From Acanthaster planci (lineage: Eukaryota > Echinodermata > Asteroidea > Valvatida > Acanthasteridae): a stretch of DNA of 64,000 nt. Position numbers and translations under genes: made by a program. Shown here piece after piece: positions 21,601 through 31,160 of this stretch; positions within the stretch are counted from its first letter, which is position 1; each line of letters opens with the position of its first letter. Below the pieces are notes generated by a model, which saw only the letters and a program-made list of their open reading frames with translations, was not told the origin of the DNA and searched no databases. The DNA lies in NCBI RefSeq assembly GCF_001949145.1, contig NW_019091612.1, forward strand, positions 107,275-171,274. Direction: 5' to 3'.

Positions 21601-23969
21601 TTGGCAATCATTTTGGCAACCTTGACGGTAACCAATCACAAAAGGGGAAACAAGTGAACCTGTGGTGTCCATACTCAGATTAAAGACTTCACAATCCATC
21701 CACCTTTGTGCAGGTGTGGGTGCACCTACACCAACTCAACAGGAGCTTGATCCTGTTCTTGTGCGTCGCTCCGTTATCTACGCAGACAGCAAGGAAGCTG
21801 CTCTGAATGAATCTGGAGATGTCATCATCACCAAGGTAAGTCATGCGAGAGGAATCTGATCAGTCATTTGGTGTTGGAGGATGCCCAAACATGATCTGGC
21901 TATCATACAAAGGCTTAGCTAACAGACAGAAAGGTCCAGAGCGCATGTCTAAATACACTATTCTCCCACTTATTTTGTGCGTACACAACATCCGAAAAGT
22001 TTGTGGCCTGTGTTCTGGACTTGAACTTGGCCGCTGTATACGACCTGTTGGGTAGTAAATATCCCTCCATGGGCACTTCCTGGAGAGTTCAAAAATATGA
22101 GGCTGCAATGAATATTGTACAAATACTGTCTGAAATCTAAATGACTTGCAAATCAGTATGCATGGTATTTGGCTGTCATATCATGCAATCATGAAAATTT
22201 TCAACCTGAAATAATACATTGGCAAATGGTTACAAAGTAAATCCAAGGATTTCATTCCTTTGCACCACCAACAGGTTACCTTAGAGGATTTGGAAAATTA
22301 CTGGATTCGGCTTAGACTTTGGTTTTGCTGGTTCCAGCTATTTTAAAGCAGCGTTCAAAACCACATGTTCAAGTTATGACTGGAACCAGTGAAACTGAAG
22401 TCTAAGCCGAATCCACTTGTTTCAAAAACGCTCAGAGAGAGTTTTAAGAGGCAGTGCATCCTGGGAAAATGGTTGACTTGGGTGCACGCTTTTTGCACAA
22501 GGACACTCAAGAATTTTGTACCTATATTGACACATTTAATTTAGGTCAGAATTTGGTTTGCAAGTTATGCTCTTGTTTACAGGTCTCCAATATGTATGCG
22601 TAATGCGTATTATGTAAACAATGAACAAAAGATGGCTTTTACGCAGGAATATAGATCTATTAAAGATGTCACCTGTGAAATAGGAAAGTGGCCCACTGAA
22701 GGCAATGTATGTTGGCTTACTTTATTACCACTCCTGTAGTCAGAATGAATTTTTCCCTTACCCCTTGCCTGTTAAATATTAACTGTCCTGAACCCCTTGA
22801 TTAATTTTACACATCCAGGAGGTGGGGGTTATCGACAGACATTCAGTCTGTTTGCCTTGAGGAACGCAGAACCTTTTATGGATCCTTGAAGGAGGTTAAT
22901 TACACTGCCCCATTTATGCAGTGTTATACAGTCATTATCAAACTATTTCTGTTGAAGGCTGAAGTCTTCGGGGAGATTGGAGAGGTAGTCTTGGGCAAAC
23001 TAAAAGCCAGGAAAAATGAGACAACAATCTTCAAATCTTTGGGTAAGAAATAAGATTCATTTCATTTCATTGAAGGTTTGGGGCTAGAGGCTAGGGGTAA
23101 TATTGCGAATGTTTTTGAAGTGTAGCCAGAATTGTGATTCATTTACTGGAGGTGGGTAACATGAAGTTGGGGTCTCAATTCCTTCAAGGAAAGTTAACCG
23201 CTATCCCATCCCTCCCACACAACCACGTAGGACTTCATTTTCTAATGACCATCTTCACATTTTATGTTGGTTGTTTGAGAATTTGTGTGGTTTGTTCTTT
23301 TTCCCTGTCTTATTAACTTGGATTGTGTCATCTTTTGATTAAAGGACTGAAAACTTGGATGTTTGTTAAACATATTGAGGGCTTATTTTGAGTCCATAAA
23401 ACTTCAACCATGGAGGTATAAACTTGATTGGAAGTATCATACAAGAAACTTAATTCTTCATACAAGCCCCCAAAACAGAAAATATCTGTATATGGCTGTT
23501 ACTTTCTGCTATGCCACATTGCTGCATAGCAGAATTCTTACTCTGTGTTATTCAAATTATTGACAAAATAATTTTGCTGAATGTGCAGTCCTTAATGCTC
23601 TTGCACATGTCCAAATTCTCATGGAAAAATTTATTCTGAGGGAAGCTGTTTTCCAGGTATTTTTAAAACATCCATTGCATGACATGCCATATGATATGCG
23701 AAACTAGGTTGCAAAATTCAATTTCAAATCAAAGAATGGAACTTTTTACACAGAATGTAATACACTCACCATGTTCCGTGAACCAATGAAATGAAAGCAT
23801 GTAAATCGGGACATCATTCAGCATTTACCCCATTGGAAATTGCTCTCATCAGTTGTAAATCTGATATGCAGAATTTGGATGACCTTCATCATTTTCTTGT
23901 ATAGGGATGGCTCTTGAAGACGTGGTTGCTGCCAAACTGGTGCATAGTAAGCTACATGGTGGAAAGTAA
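12631..23969 (+). CDS. CRYM: Mu-crystallin / ketimine reductase, complete nine-exon gene with N-terminal extension
   Basis: Nine exons (12631-12695, 14272-14481, 17125-17275, 18290-18352, 18704-18805, 20795-20972, 21714-21835, 22958-23042, 23905-23969) join in frame to 346 residues. The family (ornithine cyclodeaminase/mu-crystallin) reduces cyclic ketimines with NAD(P)H in lysine and imino-acid metabolism; vertebrate CRYM also binds thyroid hormone in the cytosol. Visible marks are GGVVQPLRS (residues 75-83), MPAYS after residue 92, RTAAASAVATK (153-163), the dinucleotide-binding GAGLQA (177-182), VRIWNRT (198-204), GAHIN before residue 257 and FKSLGMALEDVVAAKL near the C-terminus. From the internal Met34 the protein is 313 residues, close to human CRYM (314). 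Residues 1-33 are extra and resemble a mitochondrial presequence. All splice phases agree. Confidence 0.93.
12696..14271 (+). other. CRYM intron 1
   Basis: Holds a poly-C run (about 13073), the 16-bp minisatellite, and an ATGC run (about 13631-13649). The part from 13370 to 13640 has more CpG than nearby introns and could hide an internal promoter for the short CRYM form. No coding exon is seen. Confidence 0.4.
13204..13274 (+). repeat. 16-bp minisatellite (GGGGCGAAGTGGAAAT)
   Basis: About four imperfect copies of a G-rich 16-bp unit in CRYM intron 1, ending GGGGCGAAGTGACCGAC. An unusual run of twelve or more C lies just upstream at about 13073. Confidence 0.75.
14272..14481 (+). CDS. CRYM: CRYM exon 2
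   Basis: Acceptor ACTATCAG ends at 14271 and donor GATGG|GTAATG follows 14481 (phase 2). It holds the internal Met (14306-14308), a poly-Ser stretch, the helix FISSEEAEKALTY and the conserved GGVVQPLRS strand. If transcription starts in the intron upstream, 14306 would be the start of a 313-residue cytosolic form. Confidence 0.9.
15217..15831. mobile_element. Large foldback element (615 bp) with nested inverted arms, CRYM intron 2
   Basis: Outer arms 15217-15334 and 15709-15831 are about 115 bp long and strongly complementary (shared core CACGTGAAGTATTTCAAAAT). An inner pair also matches: about 15367-15440 against 15487-15575, core TAGCTTGGCCCACAGGCA. Both ends sit at TTAA (TTAAAGG and CCTTTAA), which may be a target duplication. 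A second copy of the right half is at 45848-46012. No protein is encoded. Confidence 0.85.
16385..16624. repeat. 75-bp tandem repeat, three copies plus a partial
   Basis: Units start at 16385, 16460 and 16535, with a partial fourth at 16610, each beginning AAACTTAC. Each unit contains a small hairpin, GCCTAGTAAAAATAGGC. Because 75 is divisible by three, the minus strand shows a false 25-residue repeat ORF (16403-16678). Located in CRYM intron 2. Confidence 0.9.
17125..17275 (+). CDS. CRYM: CRYM exon 3
   Basis: Acceptor TTTGTAG ends at 17124. It encodes LFLAMPAYSEKQGGLACK through FDADNGSLKA and stops at GCA|GTACGT. That donor gives SLKA-ILDG across the junction, matching the family spacing; the alternative GT four bases later would break the phase. 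Confidence 0.92.
18290..18352 (+). CDS. CRYM: CRYM exon 4
   Basis: A 63-base, phase-0 exon between AATCAG and AAG|GTAATC. It encodes ILDGEAITGMRTAAASAVAT plus K; the Arg-Thr pair belongs to the family's substrate/cofactor-binding region. Confidence 0.93.
18704..18805 (+). CDS. CRYM: CRYM exon 5 (dinucleotide-binding motif)
   Basis: A 102-base phase-0 exon between GTCGTCAG and GAA|GTAAGT. It carries the Rossmann glycine motif LGAGLQA and the helix THLEALRHVIQF. An hAT-like MITE begins 15 bases after its donor. Confidence 0.93.
18821..19369. mobile_element. hAT-like MITE (549 bp) in CRYM intron 5
   Basis: The ends are CAGTG at left and CACTG at right, typical of hAT elements, with loosely matching next bases. 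The 8-bp flanks CAAACGGA and CAAAAAGA agree at six positions, a plausible degraded 8-bp target duplication. The interior is packed with GTACTC/GAGTAC-type motifs. No transposase. It starts 15 bases after the exon 5 donor site. Confidence 0.6.
19960..20075 (+). mobile_element. tRNA-derived SINE fragment, CRYM intron 5
   Basis: AGGTTGTAAGTTCAAATCC resembles a Pol III B box. It is followed by TTCTTAAGCAAGACACTTTG and then GGGAGCACATGGATACC, the conserved SINE body pattern (CTTGAGCAAGACACTT ... AATGGATACC) seen in many marine animals. A second related copy is at 60570-60700. Confidence 0.6.
20795..20972 (+). CDS. CRYM: CRYM exon 6
   Basis: Acceptor TTAACTAG ends at 20794 and donor AACT|GTGAGT follows 20972. 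It encodes VRIWNRTYSKAQAF through ADVIATVT and WVKDGAHIN. The WNR segment after the second beta strand is where family members contact the NADPH phosphate. Confidence 0.93.
21442..21507 (+). repeat. 33-bp tandem duplication in CRYM intron 6
   Basis: Two copies of a 33-bp unit (core GCACATTCTGTGGATAATTG) differ at one position. Confidence 0.9.
21714..21835 (+). CDS. CRYM: CRYM exon 7
   Basis: Acceptor TTTGTGCAG ends at 21713 and donor AAG|GTAAGT follows 21835. It encodes VGAPTPTQQELDPVLV through ADSKEAALNESGDVIITK, matching the family VGA...ELD and DSxEAALxESGD segments. Confidence 0.93.
22302..22415. repeat. Short MITE with 36-bp inverted ends, CRYM intron 7
   Basis: Left arm 22302-22337 and right arm 22380-22415 pair with a few mismatches; both read TGGATTCGGCTTAGACTT outward-in. 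The loop is 42 bp. Confidence 0.85.
22958..23042 (+). CDS. CRYM: CRYM exon 8
   Basis: Acceptor TGTTGAAG ends at 22957 and donor TTGG|GTAAGA follows 23042. It encodes AEVFGEIGEVVLGKL through TTIFKSL and the first base of the next Gly codon. Confidence 0.92.
23905..23969 (+). CDS. CRYM: CRYM terminal exon
   Basis: Acceptor TTGTATAG ends at 23904. It encodes GMALEDVVAAKLVHSKLHGG, K and TAA (23967-23969), very like the family C-terminus. Confidence 0.92.
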
Positions 23970-24570
23970 GCCATAAAAGGTTGTCACAATTTCAACCTCA
24001 AACGCAAAATTACATTCAGCATTGAGCTTCACTGCTCTGCATTAACAATTCCTATGTGGTGACTTGGTGTCAAATGTTTAATAATTAAGATTTTATACAT
24101 GTATATGTATATGGAAAACAAAGATAGATTAATGCCAACTATGCAAAATACCATGAAATCTGTGTGATTTACTCTAAACGTCGAGTGTTAAGGGTGACTA
24201 CTGGTACATGTATGATGCTGAGGCCACATCTGTTAATTGTCTACCATTGCTTGCCCATCAATGTAATCACATGTCTAACAAGTGACCATTGCAGACCAAA
24301 TTGTGTTTGGAAAACTTGATGCACATTTGATGTACAATCAGGATACTTGGATTATGATAGGGCAGAGCGAAGACAACAAGTAGTCAGCGATGATGTGAAT
24401 TTAGAGATGTATTCAACTTTGGTGAAAGCACATTGCAAATATTTGCAGAAATGTCACAAATTTGTGCTTGCATATGCCTCTGCACAATGCATATAAGTGC
24501 GATCTGGTGCTAATTCAAAACTTAAGAAGAAAATATTAAACTTTAAAATTTTACAAATTTGTAAGGAGTA

Positions 24571-24576
24571 AATAAA
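24571..24576 (+). terminator. Candidate CRYM poly(A) signal
   Basis: This is the first clear AATAAA after the CRYM stop, about 600 bases downstream. It would give a 3' UTR of about 620-640 bases. Later signals (for example near 25746 and 29568) could also be used. Confidence 0.35.
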
Positions 24577-24802
24577 ATATTATGATGCAGGTTATTAACC
24601 TTTACCCCCAAATTAATAATACTTCTGAAATATTTTGTAAGTTCAAGGAAGGAAGACGTTATCCAGCCACCGTTACTTTACATGAGGTTTCACACATGTA
24701 TTCACTGAAAGTTTAAGCTTAGAGAAACCGCCACTGATTTCCTTTACAGTGGAGGATTTTGGATTTAGGATTCAGGAGTGTTTTCCTGTCAAAATGCCTA
24801 TT

Positions 24803-24966
24803 GAGCTAGTGATAAGACAACTTTGCTATGACTGATTTTGAAATAAGTATAAGTCCAAATTGACTGGTGCTTACAACGGCAAGTGAGCTAGTGATAAGAC
24901 AACTTTGCTGTGACTGATTTTGAAATAAGCGTAAGTCCAAATGGACTGGTGCTTACAACGGCAACC
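24803..24966 (+). repeat. 82-bp tandem duplication
   Basis: Two copies starting GAGCTAGTGATAAGACAAC at 24803 and 24885, nearly identical. Just downstream of the candidate CRYM 3' end. Confidence 0.9.
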
Positions 24967-25593
24967 TCTTCTCATAGACACTAAAATTATTCCCAGGAGA
25001 AATGCCATCTTTTTGCTGCATAGTGCCCTTGTCTGGAAGGTCTTTACTCTTTCAAATTCCAAAAAGAGCTTAAAACTACTAACACACAGTTAAACCAACA
25101 TTTTGGATGAAGACTTCACATCATACACATGTAACTTGAAATCTCTGATGGCATTTTGTAGATATGGTAATTTGCATGGTGAATCAAGGCCTTCTTGAAG
25201 GGGTTTATTAAAACTGTCAACACCTCTAGAGACCAAAACATTTAGTACAGAGGCCTGAAGGAATGAAAGCAGTAAAAAACAAGTCTAAAAATGCTTTCAT
25301 TTTGCTTTGCTTTGCCATTAATTTTGTTCCTTCCCCCCCCCATTTTTGGGGAGGGGTGGTGTTCTGTTTTCGCTGTGCAATCAGAAATATTAAAACAAAG
25401 AAAAGACAAGCAGTCCATTCAAATGTTCTATACTTCAGTATTTTGCTTCATCTGGTAATGTATTGAATACAGACTTACTCAGAAATAAAAAGAAATTGAA
25501 ACAAATCAAAGAATTTGGTTGGTTTGTTTTTTTGTAGTGGCTCTTAACCGATACCAGTAACAAGTCATTTTATTGAAACTGGAAACCTAAATA

Positions 25594-25607
25594 GCGCCCT
25601 CTTGTGG
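25594..25607 (-). promoter_or_regulatory. CTCF-like core motif
   Basis: GCGCCCTCTTGTGG is one mismatch from the reverse complement of the CTCF core (CCASYAGRKGGC). Related but weaker GCCCTCT motifs occur at about 4505 and 14852. Located about 1 kb after the candidate CRYM poly(A) site. The match is short and binding is not shown. Confidence 0.3.
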
Positions 25608-26810
25608 TTTGAGTGTAGCAAGTCCCTCGACAATACTGCAACAGAGGATCTGAACCACCTCAACTCCATGGGCTGAGTGCGTGTTCATTCACTAGCCCCT
25701 GGTCATGTTGAATACGAAAATGATGCTGACTGGCTATTCAGGATGAATAAACATAAATGTAAAAACCTGAATCGCTTGTGTATTTCAAAAGCTGCACACT
25801 TGCACCCACGTATTCTCCTGCACGTAACACATGTGTAAATCTTCATTGCACGTTAACACACTGACTAAAGTCGTAATTTAATTATCCCAACTGGTGGGAT
25901 GTTTAAATGATACAATACCAAAGGTTTGATCGCACAAAGCATGGTGGAAACCAACATGGTGCAGCAAGATTGTACCCATGGGAATGAGGTTGGGATCTGT
26001 ATGCCTTGAAAGTAGCATAATGCATGTCATGTGCACTGCAACAGTGCACGTATGGACAGCTGAGGTATTCAAGATTCCTTTAATGCTGTTCCTGTCATAT
26101 TTAGGTCAGCGTGAATGGTGTGCCGTGTATCAACAATTTTACAACCTGTCCAATTGCCCACCCTTAGTTACAGTGAGCAATGACTGTCCTTCAGTATGAT
26201 TGGAAAAGAGAGGGTGGGGCTGTAAAAAGATTCAATGGGGCGTGTTGCTGTAGTCCCATCAATCTCTCTGATACCTGCCTATGGTGTGGAGTTCAGCATA
26301 AATTCAACTATTCTACTGGGAAATTACTTCCACTCGATTCAGAAGTAATGACCTGTAACTTATCTATCGCTGCCATGGCTTTGGTTCAGATCACTGCACT
26401 GGTTTGTGTTAGGCACTTGCAAACTCACGATGAAGCAAACATGTTATCAAGGATCCACTCAAAGCAAGAAAACAGTCAAGTTGAAAACAGGATTAAAAGA
26501 GGCATTTTTGGTGTTAAGCAGATTTTGTATGTCTGAACATTTGTCCGTAATGCATTGCATGTAATAGCTCTGGCTCTTGTTCCCAGACCAAACCATGAAG
26601 GGTCCTCACCAATGTGACCAATTCACTGTATCCCAGTGGAAAGCGCACAAACTGCCAGTTATTTCAAATATTCAGATCAGACTAGTTGATAATTTTGAAT
26701 AAAGAATCTCCCCATTTTTACTAACCTTCAGCTGGGTTTCTCAAGCCACAGATAGCATGCCAACCTGTGGCTTTATACCACACTGCTGGGGACTGTAGTG
26801 TCTCGTCCAG

Positions 26811-27032
26811 CGACCTGTCCACCTGTCATGAGGACAGGCAAAAACAAATTTTGGACCAGTGGGTTTTGCTTTTCATAATTGACAACCCCATTTTTTTACA
26901 GAAATTCTGAACACCAGTGATAAAGTCATCACATTTCCTTCCAAAATATAGGATAGAGTGGAAATATAGCCTCAGATAGCACCAAATGATGTCAATTTCC
27001 AATTTTTTTCTGGGAGAGGACAGACAGTTTAA
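26811..27032 (+). repeat. Dispersed repeat, copy A
   Basis: Shares ordered blocks with 27811-28026: CCTGTCCA, GGACCAG then GGTTTTGCTT, GTGG(G)AA(C)ATA then AGATAGCAC, and GGACAG(A/G)CAGTT. The two are diverged, same orientation. Family not recognised. Confidence 0.6.
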
Positions 27033-27810
27033 ATTGAAGCTTGGCTAGGGGAGTACAGGCAAAATGTTTCAAGCCTAGATCAAACCCTGCAATCTACGTC
27101 CTCAATTTTAGCCTGCCTCCAAATTATGGGTTGGAAAAGCTCTTCAAATTACCTCCTCAATCCAAGGCAACTAAACTTAAGCTACACAGACAATTAGTTC
27201 TGGATCAGGTTTTTCCAAGTAATGAGAACCTTTGTTGGACTTATTCAAGTTGTTGGAAAGGTACCACAACGAAGACACTAAAAAAAAGCAGAAACCTTGA
27301 TATGCAGTTACTGGAATATCTGAGTGATTGACAGAATGAGCAGACGTGCTGATGAGAAAAGGCACCCTTGGGTAACCACATCTGCCTCTGGGGGCACTGG
27401 CGTGAAGGTGCTTTGAGTGATTGAATCTTTAGACCTTGATGAATGTCCCTGGTAGTCAGTGGCTGTTGGCAAAAAAAGGCCTTCTCTGCTTGGTTTTCAA
27501 GGAAAGTGTGAGGACCTCCACTTTGGGTGTCCTTGTTTGATCCAAGTCCCCCTACTTGGGTCTGGGATACATCCTCCAAGGATATCGGTCATTCTAAAAC
27601 TTCCATGTCCTGTTGACTAATAGTATTAACCATTGTATGAAGGTAAGAGCCACTTTTCGGTTTACCAGGTGCTTTTTGGTTGCTGATTTTATTTTGTGTA
27701 AAACTATTGAGCTATGTTAGCTAGGAGTTAATGAGGTCTAAATGAAAATGCATAGCATGTATTTGATTCAGTATCTAGCATGAGTTATAAGTGTCTCATC
27801 TACATGCATA

Positions 27811-28026
27811 GCCACCTGTCCAGCTGTTACAATATGTGGACAAAAATTACTCAGGACCAGCAGGTTTTGCTTGTACCAAATTTACAAACCGCAATTTATT
27901 TCACAAATCCTTAATACTTGAAAAGACTATTTCATCCAATGCATTGGGTGCAGTGGGAACATAGGCTTAGATAGCACTAAGGGCTACCAGTTTCACAAAC
28001 CCTGCTGAGTGTGGACAGGCAGTTGG
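27811..28026 (+). repeat. Dispersed repeat, copy B
   Basis: Diverged direct copy of 26811-27032. The spacing of 1000 bp suggests an old segmental duplication or two insertions of one family. Confidence 0.6.
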
Positions 28027-30407
28027 TAACCTTGCCAGGGAAAAGACAACCTGAGATGAAACCATGGCATGAGTCCACTTTTAAAATAGACGACTTGTGG
28101 CTGGTTGGATGGTTTTATTGGTTGGCTTACTTTAATTTCGGGGTAATTCTCCACTAAACACTAAGTGGAAGAGCACTTATGTCAAAAATTGGGCAGGAGT
28201 TTATGTCAACTTGTTTTCATCAAGTGTTAACACATACAACACTTTGATTTAAAAATAAGTTAAAAATTTGTTTTACAAGTGCCAAAAATGTTAAAGTGCA
28301 AGAAATAGACCTCGTATGTGATTGATGAAAGTAAAACTATTCTGTCTCATTGTAGTTAGCCTTATTTAGTGTAGTTGAAATAAAAATTGATCTGGGATTA
28401 GTGTCTTCCTCACTGCAGTTTGTCAACACAAAAGTTTTACTGGGGCTCACCTGTATATGCATAGAGCATGAAAGGCATGCAGCTGCATGCATGATGCAGA
28501 TTCTCAGTGAGAACTGATCAGCAGATAAACTTGATTTGGGGGTGAAAATACTTGAATCTTGAATGAAGATGGAGAAAACGTCATGATTGACTTCCCTACA
28601 TGTTGAAGGCAACAAAACAGTCTGAGGTATTGTCAACTTTAACCTCTTCTCACCTCAATGTTTGTAATCATCACCTGCCCCTGGAGATTACAATGAAATG
28701 TATCCCTAAACATTACCCTCCCCAGCCCTCATTCATCCAGGGGTCACTACTTTTAACCTCAGCAGGGGGCAAGCCTATGTTTGTAACAGTCTCTGCATTA
28801 CATTCACTCAATTAGGTGCACTGTATGCAAATGCTTCTATAAAAAGACAAGAGAGGTAACCTAATGCTGGCCCCGATCCTTTGCCAGCCACAAATAGAAA
28901 GTGTTGTTATTGATCATGGTGTAGGTTTAGGAGGTGGAGTAACTGACACTTACACCCAGGGATCTGAGGATGGTGTGACCTTGTGGTCTGGCCATCCTCT
29001 GCAGTGGACTTGAGGATAAGTCCTCATGCGTTCTGTCCACAAACTTGCATTGTCAAAGCTGTACTTGTGGAATGTAACTGGCCGAGTTTTGACTTATCTG
29101 TAAGTTGGTGATAAGGAAACCAGTGTCCCTGCGCAAATGGAAAAACTTATGTGGACGATGTATAGATCACATGACAGCTACATGCACACTTGAAGAAAAA
29201 AAATAAATAGTTGCATGTACTGACCTGACTTGCACCAAGTCTACCCCTGCAAGTCTTGCCAAAATATTTTTGATGTACTTAGGATGTGGTTGTAGTGTAG
29301 GGGGATTCTTTCCCTTGAGTCAGAATAATAAATTCATGTATTGATATCGAGTGAGATCGTACATGCAGTACAGTTAAATATTTTAATCAATGCCCAAATT
29401 AACCCTTTTTTAATTCACTCACCCTGAGAAAAAATCAAAGGAAGATGTTTTTGATATTTGATGCAAGGGATCCTGTTTAAAAGCTTGTTTTTTGTATAAA
29501 TAACGTGTTATTTTATGTACATAATGTTGCACAATTTTGTTCACATATTGCTTTTTGGCACCATTAAAATAAAAACAGTGGAACAGTTTCAGACTTAAAC
29601 GTTAGTAAGTCATCTAAAAGGCATTTTGGAAAATAAATGGACATGATTCAGTAATAAGTAAGCTGTAAAATCTTATCTTGTCTTTCAAAGTTATGCCTAT
29701 CAGCCTATTCTTGAGAATTTTGATCTAAGAATTAAATTGTGAGTCAAAAATAAACAAGCCATACTCTTAAATATGAATAAATAACAGTCATGTATAGAAT
29801 ACCATTTACCCAAAATGGTATTGTGGGGATTTTACCTGAAAGCAGCAAACTAATTCTTTCCACAAATTGAAAATTTCCTTCTAAAAAAAGTTGTCCTTAC
29901 ATAAATGGCCCAAGGCCATACTGGAATGTCAGGGCTCAGTTGTGACAATCGATGTGATTGAACTTGCTAGGGGAGGGCGGATAGGAAATGAATGAGCTTT
30001 GACGTTGGCTGAGTTGGCCTACTGAGACAAGCTCACTGATTGGATATTGACGGGGGAGAAAGAGCACATCGATAACTGGCTGTGCGCTCGCAACTTCAGA
30101 CCAGGATGTAGTTTGTGGGCTTTGTCAGGGAGAGTGCTCTTGACTTCAGAATGTTAGAATTGCATTAGTGAAGAGAGGAAGCATTTCTCTCTTTTTACCT
30201 TTTTGTCTCATCTGCATTCCCTCAGTGTTTCAAAGCCTCATTCCTTCCACTGTTATTTTACTAGTCTTATTAAACTTTGTTTTTTCTTCTACAATCAAAA
30301 TGTTTCATCTCTGGTCCAGGGCACTTTTATTGTAGCCAGCTTTCCACATGTGCTTGGGAATTTCAAGGGGCATCTGTAAGTAAAAAGCAGTGACTATTTT
30401 GCACATC

Positions 30408-30850
30408 TTAGCCCATAGGAACCATGAGGTATCCCATACAAACCATGAGGCATCCCAGAGGAACCACGAGGCATCCCAGAGGAACCACGAGGCATCCCAT
30501 AGGAACCACGAGGCATCCCATAGGAACCATGAGGCATNNNNNNNNNNNNNNNNNNNNNNNNNNNNNNNNNNNNNNNNNNNNNNNNNNNNNNNNNNNNNNN
30601 NNNNNNNNNNNNNNNNNNNNNNNNNNNNNNNNNNNNNNNNNNNNNNNNNNNNNNNNNNNNNNNNNNNNNNNNNNNNNNNNNNNNNNNNNNNNNNNNNNNN
30701 NNNNNNNNNNNNNNNNNNNNNNNNNNNNNNNNNNNNNNNNNNNNNNNNNNNNNNNNNNNNNNNNNNNNNNNNNNNNNNNNNNNNNNNNNNNNNNNNNNNN
30801 NNNNNNNNNNNNNNNNNNNNNNNNNCTCATAGGAACCATGAGGCAGGAAG
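30408..30850 (+). repeat. 21-bp tandem repeat interrupted by an assembly gap
   Basis: Units of CCCATAGGAACCATGAGGCAT with variants (AGAGG, CACGAGG) run from about 30408 to 30537, and one partial unit follows the gap at 30826-30845. The 21-bp length keeps all frames open, giving spurious ORFs with a repeated seven-residue unit. Confidence 0.9.
30538..30825. other. Assembly gap (288 N)
   Basis: All bases are n. It lies inside the 21-bp tandem repeat, so the real array length is unknown. Confidence 0.99.
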
Positions 30851-31084
30851 ATGTAGGCATTCAATGTTGATTAATTTTTCTAACATGAGTTTTTTACTTC
30901 TACGATCTTTTTTCAAACGAACAGTGTCAACAATGATTTCAATTTGTAGAAAATGTTACAGAAGATGGGCATTATCCTGTTCACATTTTCATGAGTATAA
31001 GATTTTATAGTTTGAAAAGCATAAACTTATTCATATGAGTTTCTCTGAGGAGACATTTCAATTATAATGATGAATAAACAAATT

Positions 31085-31160
31085 TTAGCTGGAACAGGAT
31101 TTGAACCTTTGACCTTTGGAATACCATACCAATGCTCTTCCAACTGAGCTATCCAGTCAA
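31085..31160 (-). tRNA. tRNA-like sequence (pseudogene or SINE head), Thr GGT anticodon position
   Basis: On the minus strand ATAGCTCAGTTGGAAGAGC matches the A box/D arm and GGTTCAAATCC the B box/T arm. D and anticodon stems can form, and the anticodon loop ATGGTAT places GGT (Thr) at 34-36. The acceptor stem has mismatches at its outer pairs and the T and anticodon stems one each, so a decayed tRNA or SINE-derived head is more likely than a working gene. Confidence 0.5.

Larger units (their letters stand above)
24600..30400. other. Intergenic DNA downstream of CRYM
   Basis: No exon with good splice sites and coding bias was found on either strand. It contains the 82-bp duplication, a CTCF-like motif at 25594, a short hairpin at 26031-26049 (GTGCACTG, 3-nt loop), and a diverged dispersed repeat pair at 26811 and 27811. 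From 29940 to 30180 the sequence is richer in CpG and contains an ATTGG box, so it could be a promoter, but no start site can be argued. Confidence 0.4.

Noticed and set aside
26180-26536. 118-codon + strand ORF
   Set aside because: Mixed composition, no motif, no splice sites fitting neighbours.
30390-31010. 206-codon ORF and its companions over the N gap
   Set aside because: Formed by the 21-bp repeat and unread bases (X residues).
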